From Elysia chlorotica (lineage: Eukaryota; Mollusca; Gastropoda; Plakobranchidae): a stretch of DNA of 64,000 bases. The first letter of the stretch is position 1. Every line of letters starts with the position of its first letter. The position numbers were made by a program, and so were the translations under genes. Below the pieces are notes generated by a model. It was not told the origin of the DNA. It ran no database searches and was given only the letters and a program-made list of their open reading frames with translations. Positions 47,608 through 59,984 of the stretch are shown here, in pieces. Location of the stretch: positions 396,170-460,169 of the forward strand of contig RQTK01000353.1 in assembly GCA_003991915.1 (NCBI GenBank). The letters run 5' to 3'.

Positions 47608-47680
47608 GTTTCCATTGCTCAGGACTGAGGAGCAGGAGGTCCAAGGTTCAAATCTTTAGCGGTCGCCGCTTTTTTTTTTC
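47608..47680 (+). mobile_element. tRNA-like SINE head with poly-T
   Basis: TAGCTTAGTTTCCATTGCTCA (box A-like), GTCCAAGGTTCAAATC (box B), then GCCGCTTTTTTTTT, a possible Pol III stop. The stems are degenerate. Confidence 0.45.
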
Positions 47681-47816
47681 CACCCATCCCTTTTCCCGCC
47701 AATCTCTATCGGAAACCTATGGGAGTGGAACATACCATTTATTCGAAGATTGCATTACGTTTTTTAACAATATAAGGCGGGAACTATCTTTAGCATTAGT
47801 GCCCTGGATTGACGAA

Positions 47817-47904
47817 ATAATCGCGGTAGCTTACATCTCGTCCTATGATTATACGAAAAAGAAATCCTTAAGACTAATTGTAAACTATTATAGTTTTACA
47901 TCGA
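47817..47904. repeat. Direct repeat of about 88 bp, copy 2
   Basis: Identical by eye to 45298-45384, but followed by different sequence (GCAGTACGTCATG). Confidence 0.92.
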
Positions 47905-47929
47905 CGCAGTACGTCATGTACTAATGACT

Positions 47930-48440
47930 GTAATGGCCGTAAATAAAACGTTGCGGCAGCTTACAACTCGTAGTAAGAAAATGCGAGTGAGGAGTAGTAA
48001 GTGCAACATCGTCGGTGTGCCTTAATATAATTTCTATAAGCTTACCACAACGTTGTACTTAGGGGACAAGATGACTTACTACGAACCGTAAGCTACCGCG
48101 TTTGTATATTACGACCCTAGATATGTAAAGTTACACTGTCGCTTGTCTATGGGTCGTAAATACAACGTTGCGGTAAGCTTACGACTCGTCTTAGACACGC
48201 CAGTAAGAAAGCCAACAATGAGTTGTAAGGTTCTGCGATGGTGAACTTTCAAATCTAATGCTATAAGGTAACGCTGCCGCTAGTCTAAAGCTCGTAAGTA
48301 ACACTTTGCGGCATGCTTACGACTCGGGCTTACGATGTGTGACGTTGTACTTACCTTAGCTTACAACTCGTAAGCCTTATTGGCATTACTTAAGATGAGT
48401 CGCAAACTTACCCCAACGTTGTACCTACGGCTCTATATCT
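47930..48440. mobile_element. Nest of MITE-like inverted modules
   Basis: Variants of CCGTAAGTACAACGTTG(C/T)GG followed by TAAGCTTACGACTCGT occur at about 47938, 48150 and 48290 in one orientation. Reverse complements occur at about 48037, 48082, 48335 and 48400. A related module lies at 44086-44125. The pattern suggests several small inverted-repeat elements nested in or beside each other. No coding sequence. Confidence 0.65.
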
Positions 48441-48534
48441 ATAAATCTACCTTATAAGGTAACGCTTCAAAATGGACGGTTGAGTCCGGCACCGACAAAT
48501 CAGCAGGCCCCGACCAAGACTACGTCAGATAGGC

Positions 48535-48535
<1 letters not shown>

Positions 48536-48569
<34 letters not shown>

Positions 48570-48810
48570 TCTCTTTCCCTCTTTGTGTGCCTCACTCTAT
48601 CGCTGTCTCTTTGTCTCTCTAATTCAACCGCTCTCCCTTCTGTCTCTGTCTCCCCCTCTCTAATCCTCTATCTCTGTCAATGTCCATCTGTCGTTCTGTC
48701 TGCTTGATCCTCACTCTTTCCCCTTCTTTTTTCCTACTTTCTCTCTCACTCTCTCACTAACCCCCTCTTTCCATGTCTCTGTCTCTCTCTGCCCATAGAT
48801 ATCTTTCTCA
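48536..48810. repeat. CT-rich microsatellite region
   Basis: A CT core at 48536-48564 followed by about 240 bp of degenerate pyrimidine-rich sequence. Confidence 0.85.
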
Positions 48811-48815
48811 GGCCC

Positions 48816-48968
48816 ACTCACATCATCACTATGTGGATGGCTGATACAACAAATCAATCTCAAACTACTCACGTCATCACTATGTGGATGGCTGATACAA
48901 CAAATCAATCTCAAACTACTCACATCATCACTATGTGGATGGCTGATACAACAAATCAATTTCAAACA
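48816..48968. repeat. Minisatellite, three units of 51 bp
   Basis: Units start at 48816, 48867 and 48918 (ACTCACATCATCACTATGTG...) and are nearly identical. 51 is a multiple of three, so one plus-strand frame gives three copies of a 17-residue peptide unit (MWMADTTNQSQTTHVIT type). There are no spacers, so it is not a CRISPR array. Confidence 0.96.
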
Positions 48969-49099
48969 ACAATCAGTTTCTGCTCGTCTAAAAAAACCCT
49001 GGCCTACTCAGAATATGTTGGACGCCATAACAAACGTGTCAAACTTTGTCAAGTGAACCTCGAATTGAACAAGCTCACACCAATGGTTGTCTAGTATAA

Positions 49100-50100
49100 T
49101 TTCTACACAAAGTCGTAGTGTTTGTTTTTTGTTGTTGTTATTTTTTTCATTCTTTTCTCTACTTTAAATAAACCTGAACCAAATGGTCCAATTGTGCACC
49201 CAAATTAACCTTTATACAAAATATTATTTTAACCTGGATAATGCATTTGAAGCCACAACTACTTTCAACAACAACAAAAAATATGTTGCCAATGTTTATA
49301 CAAACACTTTTTAAAACACCTTAGTTTCGCTTTTGTTTTTTTTAATATAGTCCTTCTTTGATACTTTGCTGTCTTTTTTTTGTGTGTTTGTAAAATTAAA
49401 AATTAAAGTTTGCTTCATTTTCTTAATTTTCTTTTTTTAGTTTGAGATGAGATCTTTGTGAATAATGGTCTTTGAGGAAAAAAAAATGTACAACAGTTTT
49501 TCCCTTCGGTTTACTTGAGAAAGTCATCACACTTTACATGTTATCTTACCTCAAGGGAGGCGCAGTATTTTGCTAGCAATGTCGACGAAATCACATTATT
49601 TTTAGGGTTTTTCTAATGAAAGTAATATCCATATCTTTTGAACACATAAATACAATTCCTTAATATAATTGTGCAGATTTGAAAATTCCGCTGTTTATCT
49701 TTTAAATACAATGTAACATGTCCTTTTCACGGCGTACTATGTAATGTTACTCTGTTGAGTTAAGTTCTTTAGAATTCAGTTTATATGTACCCGGTACACA
49801 TGTTTATATCATAAAAACTGAAATCCAACACCTCATGACTGAACATTTTTATGTCTGACTTTTTATCTTCAAAATCTCCAGTGTGCATGATGAATGTAAT
49901 CTTGGTTTAACTGTTTTTAATGTCATGTTTTTTTTTCCAATATCTATTCCATTTAAACCATTTTTTGTCTCTCCTACTGCTGTCAACTTAACAAATAATT
50001 CAGAATGGGCAAATGATTTGTGTAATTTAAAATGTGAAAATATTGTAGCCTATTAAACTAAAAAAGTCTATGGTTTTTGGAAATTAGTGGGTCGATTGAT
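49100..50100. other. AT-rich intergenic DNA, no gene seen
   Basis: T-rich with several AATAAA-like motifs (near 49168) and no conserved frame. It could be a 3' UTR of an unrecognised transcript, but nothing upstream supports one. Confidence 0.4.
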
Positions 50101-50189
50101 ATAACTTTTGAACACGATTGAGAAACATGATCTTAGAGGAAAGAGAGAAAAGACTGCTATACCTGTACTGTTACTACTGCTATTATTGT

Positions 50190-50280
50190 AATTATTATCA
50201 TTATTATTATTATCATCATCATCATCATATTATTAATATTATCATTATTATTATTTTTATTTTTATTATTATGATCATTT
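50190..50280. repeat. (ATT/ATC)n microsatellite
   Basis: An imperfect run of ATT and ATC triplets. Confidence 0.85.
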
Positions 50281-50706
50281 GTTTCTTTTTAATCGTCATC
50301 ATGTGGTCTGAGAATAAACCTGATAAAGATGGAAACTGGAGAGGAAAGCAAAAAGCCTGTTACATATACTTTTTTTCCGGCTTCCATACGGAATGTTAAT
50401 TGCGCGCAGAATCCAGACTAGCTGAGAATCTTGATCTTATTCTGGGCAGTCTCCACCTGTTTCAGTCGTGCCAAACTCACTGATTACTCTGACCTTTCGA
50501 CCGGAGATGTTTTTGCAGATTAGTACCCTCATTCCAGTGGCTGAATCCTTTCACCTTCAGCCATTCTTTGATTTGGCAGGCAAAGTCCAAGTAGCTCTAA
50601 TCTAGATCGAGTAAAAGAAGGTTTGTGAAATAATACACTTTGGGGGTTCATGGTTGGTCCCTAAAAGGCTAAGCATTTGCGTACTGCTACTGTTGAGCAC
50701 ATTGTA

Positions 50707-50742
50707 TAGATGATGATGATGATGATGATGATGAGGATGATA
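50707..50742. repeat. (GAT)n microsatellite
   Basis: A short GAT run. Confidence 0.9.
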
Positions 50743-50868
50743 ATGAGTAATAAATACTTTTAAAAGCCAAAATCATCATGAGGAGTACACACGCAGCTTC
50801 ACTTTCTTTTAAAAATTCTCATATAAGAAAAGCGGAGATGAATTTTTAACATAGACGAGTCAAATTTA

Positions 50869-50941
<73 letters not shown>

Positions 50942-50942
50942 T
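50869..50942. repeat. (CAT)n microsatellite
   Basis: A perfect CAT run of about 74 bp. It lies 130 bp from a GAT run of complementary sense (50707-50742), so the pair could form a hairpin. Confidence 0.96.
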
Positions 50943-51189
50943 TCATCCCGATCATCATAATCATCATCAACATAATCGTCATAACTTCAATTCTCACCAT
51001 ATAATGAAAAGAATTTGCGGTTTGAATACCAACACTATCATCGTCCACCTCACTACCCTCGCCTTTGTACTGTTTGCAAACAACAATATCCTTATTGATT
51101 CCATCAGCAACAATTGACAATTTATTGGGTTTGGTTTGACTTGGTATGTTGGTATGAATAATAAGAGAGGATATCATGATTTTCATTAT

Positions 51190-52190
51190 CTTTTTAGTTG
51201 GCTTTCTATTCCTTCAAGTTGAGGAGAGAGGAAGAGAACTAACTTGCTTCTATAAAACCAAGTTTCTTGTTTGGTTCTTACTCATAATGTTCTAGTACAT
51301 GACTGCTAGATACTGGAATTTGTATCGGAATGGAAGTAGACTTGATTTCATTCCACCAAATCACCTGTCCCCTAAAATATCAACCGCATTTTCTTCCGAC
51401 ATGGCAGTCAAATCAAAGCATTATTGCCTTATATTTTCGTAAACCAAGAAACTTTCGAATGACCTGTGTTTCTTGTGTTGATATTGGTGTCAATTTTCTA
51501 CCTTCCACTTCATGACTCTGTATTTTTTGTAGGTACAAAGATTGTGTTCACTTTCTGACCGAAATTCGAGTCGCAAAAACAAGATAGAGTAATTTCAAGG
51601 ATGATTTGTTTTACGTTTTTTTTTATATTCTTCTAGCAACGAATCGATGCCGAAGTTTGGTTGGCTTCTTTCTACTTTTCAAATTGAGCTTTTCTTAATG
51701 CAAACCTGCTTTATGAGACCACTTGTATATGATCTATATATACTCTGCTTTTTTTGTCAATTTTAACTATTAGCTACTCCCTAAATTTTTAGCTATTAAA
51801 AAAAAGGCAAAGTTTCAAATGAAACTGATACAAGTTTTTTGTCTTATTTTTCAATAAATTGTATGTCGTTAGATCAACTAGATCTTCAGTATAATTATCT
51901 GTGTATTACCGAATGGCAAAACCATTATTGTCGATTCATTGATTGATGAATTGTTTTTCCAAATACTGCCACCAGGACTATCCTTGTAAATTTTGTTCAC
52001 ACGAGGAAAGCCACAGGGTAGGTGCAATCTGGTATTGAGTAGCATTGCTATTTGCTTAAATTTCTCTCGCCAAAAAGGAGATTTTAACAAAGTAACTAAA
52101 AACTGTTATATTTCCATAAAGAGAAATGCCCTTTAAATGTTCTTGTATTTTCTCGCATGTTATTGTACATGTCCCTCGCCTTGTCTCATC
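51190..52190. other. Intergenic DNA, no gene seen
   Basis: AT-rich. The small frames here have no recognisable motif. Confidence 0.5.
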
Positions 52191-52198
52191 TTGTTACT

Positions 52199-52290
52199 TT
52201 TCTCTCTCTATCTCCCTGTCTCTCTCTCTATCTCTCTCTCCCTCTCTCTCTATCTCTCTCTCCTCCCTCCCTCTCTCTCTCTCTCCCCAT
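52199..52290. repeat. (CT)n-rich tract
   Basis: CT repeats with CCCT and TATCT interruptions. Confidence 0.9.
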
Positions 52291-52679
52291 TTCTTTTTTT
52301 CTCTATATTTCATTCCTATCCGTCTTTCTAGTTCTCTCTACATGTATTTTTCCTCTCTCTCTGTCTTGATGCCCGTTTTCTTTTCCGCCCTTTTACTTTA
52401 ACTATCTATATCTATCGTTTTAAAAAAAATCTATTTGCACATTGATCGTAAACCAAAATAAATTACTTCAGACTTTCGAAAAATTCATCTAGAAATACAA
52501 TAAAAGCCCCAAGAGCAATATCGGTGGAAGAGTAAAAGAAAAATTAGTGGGTAAAATTAAGGAACAGGAAATAGAATGCAGATGGATGAGCAAAAAGGTT
52601 GTGAGAGAATTTGAGAAAAAAAGTTATATGCAATAAAGATAAAACAAAATAAAAGGAAATGTGAAAAAATGGTATAAAA

Positions 52680-52899
52680 AAAGAAATAAAGGAGAGCAAA
52701 GAGGGAGAGATATAGAGATAGACAGAGAGAGGTAGAGAGAGGGGGAACGAGAGAACGAGAGAGACATACATAAAGAAACCCGGAGAGAGTTGGAGAGAGA
52801 GGCAGAGAGAGACAAGCAGAGAGACAGGCGCGCTAAGCACACAGACGAACAGACGGGCAAACGGACAGAGAAACAGAGGCAGAGACATCGCCAGAAAAA

Positions 52900-52975
<76 letters not shown>

Positions 52976-53045
52976 GGTGAGAGAGAAACGGAAAGGGACA
53001 GCGAAAGACAGAGGCAAAGTGTCAGCCAGAGAAAGGAAAAAAAAG

Positions 53046-53081
<36 letters not shown>

Positions 53082-53129
53082 GAGAGAGAGATAGAGAGAG
53101 AGATAGACAGTGACAGAGACAGAGAGAGA

Positions 53130-53196
<67 letters not shown>

Positions 53197-53265
53197 GACA
53201 GACAGACCGACAGAGGGATAGAGAGAAAGAACAGAGAGTAAGAGAGGGAGAGAGAGAAGAGACCG
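52680..53265. repeat. Long purine-rich region with (GATA)n and (GA)n cores
   Basis: Nearly 600 bp with strong purine bias: (GATA)n at 52899-52974, GA cores at 53048-53094 and 53134-53183, and GACA variants. The long minus-strand frames are translations of CT-type repeats. Confidence 0.93.
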
Positions 53266-53999
53266 AGAGATGCCCCGTGACCCTATTGCCCAAGGCCAGT
53301 CGGTCAACAGCTCTCACAGTACGGCAGCCTTGGCTGGGCTGAGTTCACCCGGTACACTGTCTGTCCAAATCCAAACAAACCCCCGTCCACTCCAGATGTC
53401 TCATTGACAGGCTTTCTCAGTTCACAGTTCACATTCATTTCCTGGCCTTCATTATACTGGACGCAGATGCATCATGTATGCGATCATCTGTCTCATAAAA
53501 AAATATATGTGAAAATTAAATTAAACACAGGAAACGATAAGACAGATATTAATAAGGCGATACTGCAGGTGCCAAATTTCGGGAAGGCGACGACAAGAGA
53601 ATGTACAGGCATTAGAGAGTTTTGACGATAGGCGGTGTGGAGGTGGGTGCCAAATGTTGTAACGAGCAGCTAAACTGCTCTTGGATGGGGTCAGGGAGTA
53701 CAGCTCGGCTCAGAAATAGATGAGTTTTATTGATAAAAATCGCTTTAATTTTCCTGGGATTTTGGATATTCTTGAAAGGATGTAGAAGCGTTTGGTGGGA
53801 TTTTTTGCCTACTAAAAAAATTTAAGATTAGAAGCTATTCTTACAATGCCTGGAATCTTATATTTTGAGGTTGTTTTCGAGTTTTGACATAATTGAATTT
53901 CAATGCCAAGATGTCAGGCTGAACATAAAGTTAAAGGAGTATTTCAAACGCATTTCATAAGTTCACTAACTCCAATTTTTTCACAGGAAAGATTTTAAA

Positions 54000-54255
54000 G
54001 GAGAAAGAAAGGGAGAGAGAGAGAGGAACTCCAGAAAGCGAGGTACACGCAACGAGAGAAAAGGGAAAAAGAGAAAGCGAGAGGAAGAGAAAGAAAGAGA
54101 TGAAGATAGAGAAAAAGAAAAAGAGAAAGAAATAGATAAAGAAAGACAGAAAGAGAGAGATAGATAGAAGGAGAGAGAGAGAAAAAGAAAAACAGAGAGA
54201 AAGAGTGTGAAAGAGAGAGAGACAGAGAAAACAGGTAGAGAAAGAGAGGCAGGGA
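54000..54255. repeat. Degenerate (GA)n/(GAAA)n region
   Basis: About 250 bp of imperfect GA and GAAA sequence. The long Ser/Phe/Leu frame on the minus strand is an artefact. Confidence 0.9.
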
Positions 54256-54289
54256 GCATTATAAGCGTTTGAAAGGAGACTATGTAGAA

Positions 54290-54500
54290 AACGAGGTGGT
54301 CCAAGGGCAGAACACGCGGCTTTTATTGAAAAGGTTGCGAGTTCAATCCCCGCTTGGAAAGCTTGGTTTTTGTCCTGACTAGTTGGGTCTGTGTTGGTAC
54401 ATTCATAGACAGTTTGACCGTCTAAGTCCCCGGTGTCCTGCCTTGGTGCCTCGTCAACAAAACACGAGCTGTGCCATCTACACGGCGACACTTGACGGCA
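54290..54500 (+). mobile_element. tRNA-derived SINE
   Basis: The head is GAGGTGGTCCAAGGGCAGAA then CACGCGGC (box A) and GCGAGTTCAATCCCCGC (box B, with four of five T-stem pairs). The body contains CTAGTTGGGTCTGTGTTGG and GTCTAAGTCCCCGGTGTCCT. The body differs from the main family. Confidence 0.65.
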
Positions 54501-54658
54501 TAATTATGTTCCGCAGGCATGTTTTTGTTGTGCTCATTGTCTTCATAGTGCTGGGATACAGCTTTGCTTGGTTGCTTTTACCCATTGTCCCTGTTTCTAC
54601 TATTGGTCCCCTTATCGTAAGACTTCTAATAGGACCTCTACATGAGCCCTTAAATTTG

Positions 54659-54795
<137 letters not shown>

Positions 54796-54869
54796 CTTAG
54801 TGTCCTGCCACAAAATATTACTATTAGAGGGCTATAAAGAGCCAATAAGAAATCCCATTATGTAAATCT

Positions 54870-57240
54870 CAAATTCCTTTTACCGGCACTTTTCTTTCGT
54901 CCTCAGGTCATCGACATTCCGAAAGGGTGTAGATCTTAAACAATGCTTACCGAAAAGTACCGAGCATTAACACTAAGCAGCGTTGAAAGCAAATGTACTC
55001 TTACAGTATATACCGACACCTGAACTAACTATTCTCCAAAGTTAAAAACTATTATTTTTTTTAAAAATTGTTTAATTGTATGAAACGTCATGAATACACC
55101 GTTTGATGTAAATTACCAAATAACATTTTTATTAAAACCCTCACCCAATTATCTGAAAGCGTTTAAATGTATGACGTTCTATGAAGTAGCTGAAACCAAT
55201 TTTTACCTGATAAAAGAGCGCAAGCTCAGAGACCATTGGACTATACCTGATATACATTTTTAATAAACTCTAACGAAGTAAAAATCAGTATTTCAATATT
55301 TTTAATTCATTCCTTCAGAGAGTTCAAACAATAGTTTTCAGGGGGCTGGGGGGGGGGGGGAATTAACATGTTTTGCTGGGCACTAACCCAAGTCCCTAAA
55401 ATAATCAACATTATTTCAATTCTCAGATTAAAGTACGCCAAACTTTCTCAAATTTTAGCCGTATACAATCATCAATGTTTCATCCCATTTTTTAGTTCCC
55501 CTCTATGAAACATTTGTAACGGAACATGAAACTTTTAAAAGACTCCCTTACTAACAGTATACATCAAAGATCGTTTGCACCGAGTACATATGTAAGCAGC
55601 CGAAAAAATCCCTGTGAAATTCGTTTTACATCTCTCAACAAACAGAGTTCAGAGACAATTTCATGTTTCATTAGCCAAACAACATGCGAGGAGGATCTAT
55701 CAATCCTCCAGTATTTTTACTTCAAGTGACAATTATTATTGAAGAAAGCTTGCCAAGTGCCGTTTACCCGCGTACCAGATCCCCACGCAGGCCTCCACAA
55801 ATACCAGTTACACCGAGCAACCCCCGTAAATTATACTTTTTTACCCAATGACCTTAAGAGTTCAGGCAGTACCCGGTATATTCACCTACCTTCGCTCTCT
55901 CTCACTCTCTCTTTCTCTCTCTCTCTCTAGCTCTGCCCCTCTGTCTCTCTCTATCTCTCTCTCTCGACCACATAGTTCTTGCAATTACTTTCCGTTTTCC
56001 TCGAAAATAGAAGCATTTGCCCCTAAGCACCCCAAATAATATCACATACCCCACATATTAAGATAGTGTTTTCTTAACCCATATCCTGGCTGGCGCATCT
56101 GTGAACGAAATGCCAGAGAATTCCAGTATCCACTAAAGTGCCCGCAAGTTGGGTGAAAGAGTGCGCAGGGAAGGAGAGTGCGTAGAACTCAGATCTTTTA
56201 GAAGTTCTTTTTAGTTAGATGTACACCCCAGTTGCCCCCCTTTATTCCTCTCCGCACACACAAACATTCCTAAAAACATCTCCCCCTTCCCCCTTTCTTT
56301 TACCTGGTAGTAACTATTCTTAAACACCTCCTTACGCTCTATCTTTTATCAAAATATTTTGATTGGGATGATATTCAATTTGTTGCTAAAGAAAAAGGCA
56401 TCTCACACATGTATACTTTACTAATGATATAAATGAAATGTAATTTGGAGCAACCATATACGCATTTTTCGTAAATACTGGCTTCATCATAAAAAAATTC
56501 AGTTTAAAAAATCGTTTGATGTCTAAATCATTCAAACTCATAAATATGTTAACATTAAAAAAGGACCAATTTTGTGTTACTCTTAATCATGTTAATGATG
56601 AACATTTCGGTTTTGAATAAAGTTTTTTTTTAGGTAACGCTGAACGTAAATCTTTGCATTTCTTCGTCTGTAGACCAGAAGTTTTGTTTTCGTTTATATG
56701 TTTCAATTTATCAAAGTCATTAAGTATATTGGACTACGTCTATATTTGTATCACAATTTTCGTAAAGAAATCTTTTATCCAACACGTAAAAGAAGTTTTG
56801 GAACAATTTCGCCACACTTTGCTGATTATTTTCATCCAAAGAACAATAAATAGTTACAATAAATTATTAAATGCAGGTAAAATTAATATGTTATCAGCTC
56901 GCAAGTATCGCGACTTCAAGTAAAAACTTGAAATATTCTGGTATGAGAAGAGTAGGTTAAGATATATTAATTTAATGAGCATTTTTTCAAATATTTAAAC
57001 ATTTTTTGCATTTAAATAGATGTTGACTGATGTTGTCCACTGGCGACGGAGTCCCACATTTGGAAAAAATGAATATTGCAAACAAAAACAAACAAAAATC
57101 AACAACAACAGCGTTAAAAAAAAGAATGCATAGGTTGCAAAAGTAGTATTCAAATTCCAATTTCAAAACACAGTAATAAATTGTTTAATGTTAACTTACA
57201 ATAGACTTAAATCTTTATTTAGATCATCATTTATATAACT
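54870..57240. other. Intergenic DNA, no confident gene
   Basis: AT-rich with a poly-G tract near 55345-55360 and a CT tract at 55885-55965. The 89-residue frame at 56654-56923 has no motif I recognise. Confidence 0.45.
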
Positions 57241-58290
57241 TTTCTGGGTCGGAATAGACCAACAGCAGCTTTGGGTTTTATGAATGTTTCCAGGACTACT
57301 CCATTTTAAAAATCCCTTTTGATCATGGCTGGGGCATTAGGGCCACCGCACCAAGCTTCAAGCCTGTTACGACCAGACAGCGGCGATTACTATTATCAGC
57401 TTAAGACAATTGGCCCAAATGTGCCACTTCGACAGCAAACTACCGCTAAAGCGGTCTTTACATGGCTACTGGTTGAAGCATCCTCTTTGTAGTCCAGTTG
57501 CCGAGGTGACATTTCTAGGAAAGGGGATCACACTGTGCCGGACACTCACGTTAAGCCCAAAATTGTGATTTCTCCATTTATGTTGTCACCAATGAGTCAA
57601 ACAAATTTTGTTGCAACTGTTTGTTGTAAACTTCTGACAAATACACCAGAATTTTCTCATCAAGCCCAGGCACACCAGTTGCGAGAGAATAACTTAGATG
57701 TATACAGAATCAGTGCTGAGGATGAAATAAGCATGAACGCTATTCCAGGTGTTCATACATCTAGTTAGTTTAGGTTTCAGTCGTTCAGTCGTTCAGTTGT
57801 TCAGTCAATCTTGCGCCTGGAGAGGATCTAGCGACCCCAGCTCAGCCCCGCACTGATCAAGTAAATAATTATTTTACATGACAAAGTAGAGAGCCTTTGT
57901 TCAGAGGCGGTAAGTGTGATATCTATACATGTATGTATACTTTAGTAGAATCGAGGGGTTCTTCGATAAAAGCTCGAAGACGACTCAACCAATAATTATG
58001 AAATTTTCACAGAAGCTACACCTTACTATATACTAGGTTTACCTGGCCCCTTGTTATTGATTAAAAAAAAAATTTTTTTTTAATAATTAAAAGTAAAATA
58101 GTTCGCTATTAGATTTTCCAGTCATCTTTTATAATAAATAGGCTTGGTGAGATCTGTTCGTTGTCATTCGTCAAGTCCATGTTTTTAAGAGGTCAAAGCG
58201 TCATACTAGGCTACCGAATGTTCTAATGGCATTGCTACCTGTTCGCCAGTTCCACGCACTACCTCTACCGCTGGACTTGAGCACTCTAAT
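57240..58290. other. Intergenic DNA, slightly GC-richer, unidentified
   Basis: 57250-57860 has more balanced base composition and a 77-residue frame (57535-57768) without recognisable domains. A small CAGTCGTT/CAGTTGTT tandem lies at 57777-57807. Possibly an old repeat. Confidence 0.35.
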
Positions 58291-58295
58291 TAGAT

Positions 58296-58420
58296 CTAAA
58301 ATCTAGGCTTACTTTAGCAATCTATGTAGAATCTAGGCTTACTTAAGCAATCTATCTAAATCTAGAATCTAGGCTAACTTAAGCAATCTATCTAGATCTA
58401 GAATATAGGCTTAACTGATG
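58296..58420. repeat. Minisatellite of 30-36 bp units built on AATCTAGGCTTACTT
   Basis: Three clear units (about 58300, 58330 and 58366) share AATCTAGGCTTACTTAAGC and AATCTATCTA, and a fourth is decayed. The unit is rich in TCTAGA and AGATCT, and the same hexamers are scattered widely in this window. Confidence 0.85.
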
Positions 58421-58449
58421 AAAAAGGTTTCCTAGATCTAGATTCTAGA

Positions 58450-59980
58450 TCTAATATGATTTTCCTAGGTTAGAAGTAGAAAGACTTTCACGATCGCTTA
58501 TTCAGTCACCACCAGATTGGGAAATCGAGGAAAAGTCGGGTAAAAAAATAAGATCTTAAAACTATGCTTACAAATTTCATGGTGTGTTGGAAAAACTACA
58601 TGAAATTTAAATAAGGGGAAGAGACGTAGCCTGTATAAAAATGCAGGGAATGTAAGTTGCTACTTAAAACAAACTTTTAGTTGAACAGCAAATATTGGGA
58701 TTATTTTGATATCTTAAGTTCTTAACTTATTTATTAAATATGAGTAAAAACGCCCTGACTTTTGACAGAACAGTTTTACAGGGGACATTTGGCATTAAAT
58801 GAAAAAAAAAACGTAATTAACTTAAGCAAATGTAATAAAATAACAAATTACAAATCAATGAATTAAATTATTGAGTTCAAATAGCAAATTTTCGATCGTA
58901 CATTATGCTAAAAGTAAATATCTGGCGCTAAAGTAAAACACTTTTAGAATAACTTACATAGAAGTGTATGAAAAATAAAAAAAAAACATTTGGAGAACTT
59001 AAAAAGTTAAACCAGCTTGTATGCCATACTTGAATATGATGTATGCCATGACTATATTTATTAACCTTTTTACCCAACAAAAATGTGGATGTCTCTTGGT
59101 TTCATTTTGTGAAATCATGAGCTTGAAGGGATAGGGTCTGCCTATTAATAGTAGCAGCAGTAGTGTAGCTGTCTAGATTGAATTGTTGATGTATTATACG
59201 GACGAAGCAAAAATATTTTAACTGATGGCAAGGAGTCGAGATGCAAGATGTCGCTGATGACTGATACGTAAAAATTATCTGTAGTTTTTAAAAAAAATAT
59301 TATGTGCATACAATTTTGTTCATTCGTGGCAGCATTATTTTTGCAGCTAATGGGTCTTGAAACAAGTTTCAAAGACTTGGTGCAGACCCTGATTATCGTT
59401 CTATGGCTCAAAATTAATTTTATGAAGTTGAGCCCTTGCTTTCACTGTTCGATGAAACAACACCAACAACGTCATTGTACGTCCAAGGCTCAAGCATAAT
59501 AATTCTCTTGAATGTGTCTGTGGATGTACCATATTTCTTTTTTACAAGGCTTTAACTATGTTCTGCTCCACACTTAAGAATTCCAAATAGAACGAAACAT
59601 CTTGAATGAGTCTGAGGATGAACCTCTTTTGGACAAGGCGCTCACTATGTTCTGCTTGGATGAACTACTCTATTTCCGATGGAAGTAAGTATTCAATATC
59701 TAATTTTTTAAATTGCTATACAATGAAAACCCTTTTCAGTCTTGCCCTCTGAACAATGTATTCAAACACAAACTTCACCTATACCATATTGCGTCCAAAA
59801 ACAAAAAAAAAACAAAAAAAAAAAAAAAAAAACCCTCCAAAAAACAAACAAAAACCAAAAAACCTGTCGCGAATCTAGATTTTCAAGCTACATCCTGCTT
59901 TCGGCAGGCGACGTGTGTCTTGGTTGTGTTTGATAACAGGAAACGTTTCTTGTGTAAGCAGTGTGAGAAAATTTTTTTTT
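58450..59980. other. Intergenic DNA, no gene seen
   Basis: AT-rich, with a poly-A/AAAC stretch at 59805-59860. Small frames on both strands carry no motif. Confidence 0.45.
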
Positions 59981-59984
59981 CTTT

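Noticed and set aside
48816-48968. CRISPR-like array
   Set aside because: The units are contiguous without spacers and the genome is eukaryotic.
52544-53317. A 257-codon Ser/Leu-rich frame on the minus strand
   Set aside because: It is entirely a translation of GA, GATA and GACA simple repeats.
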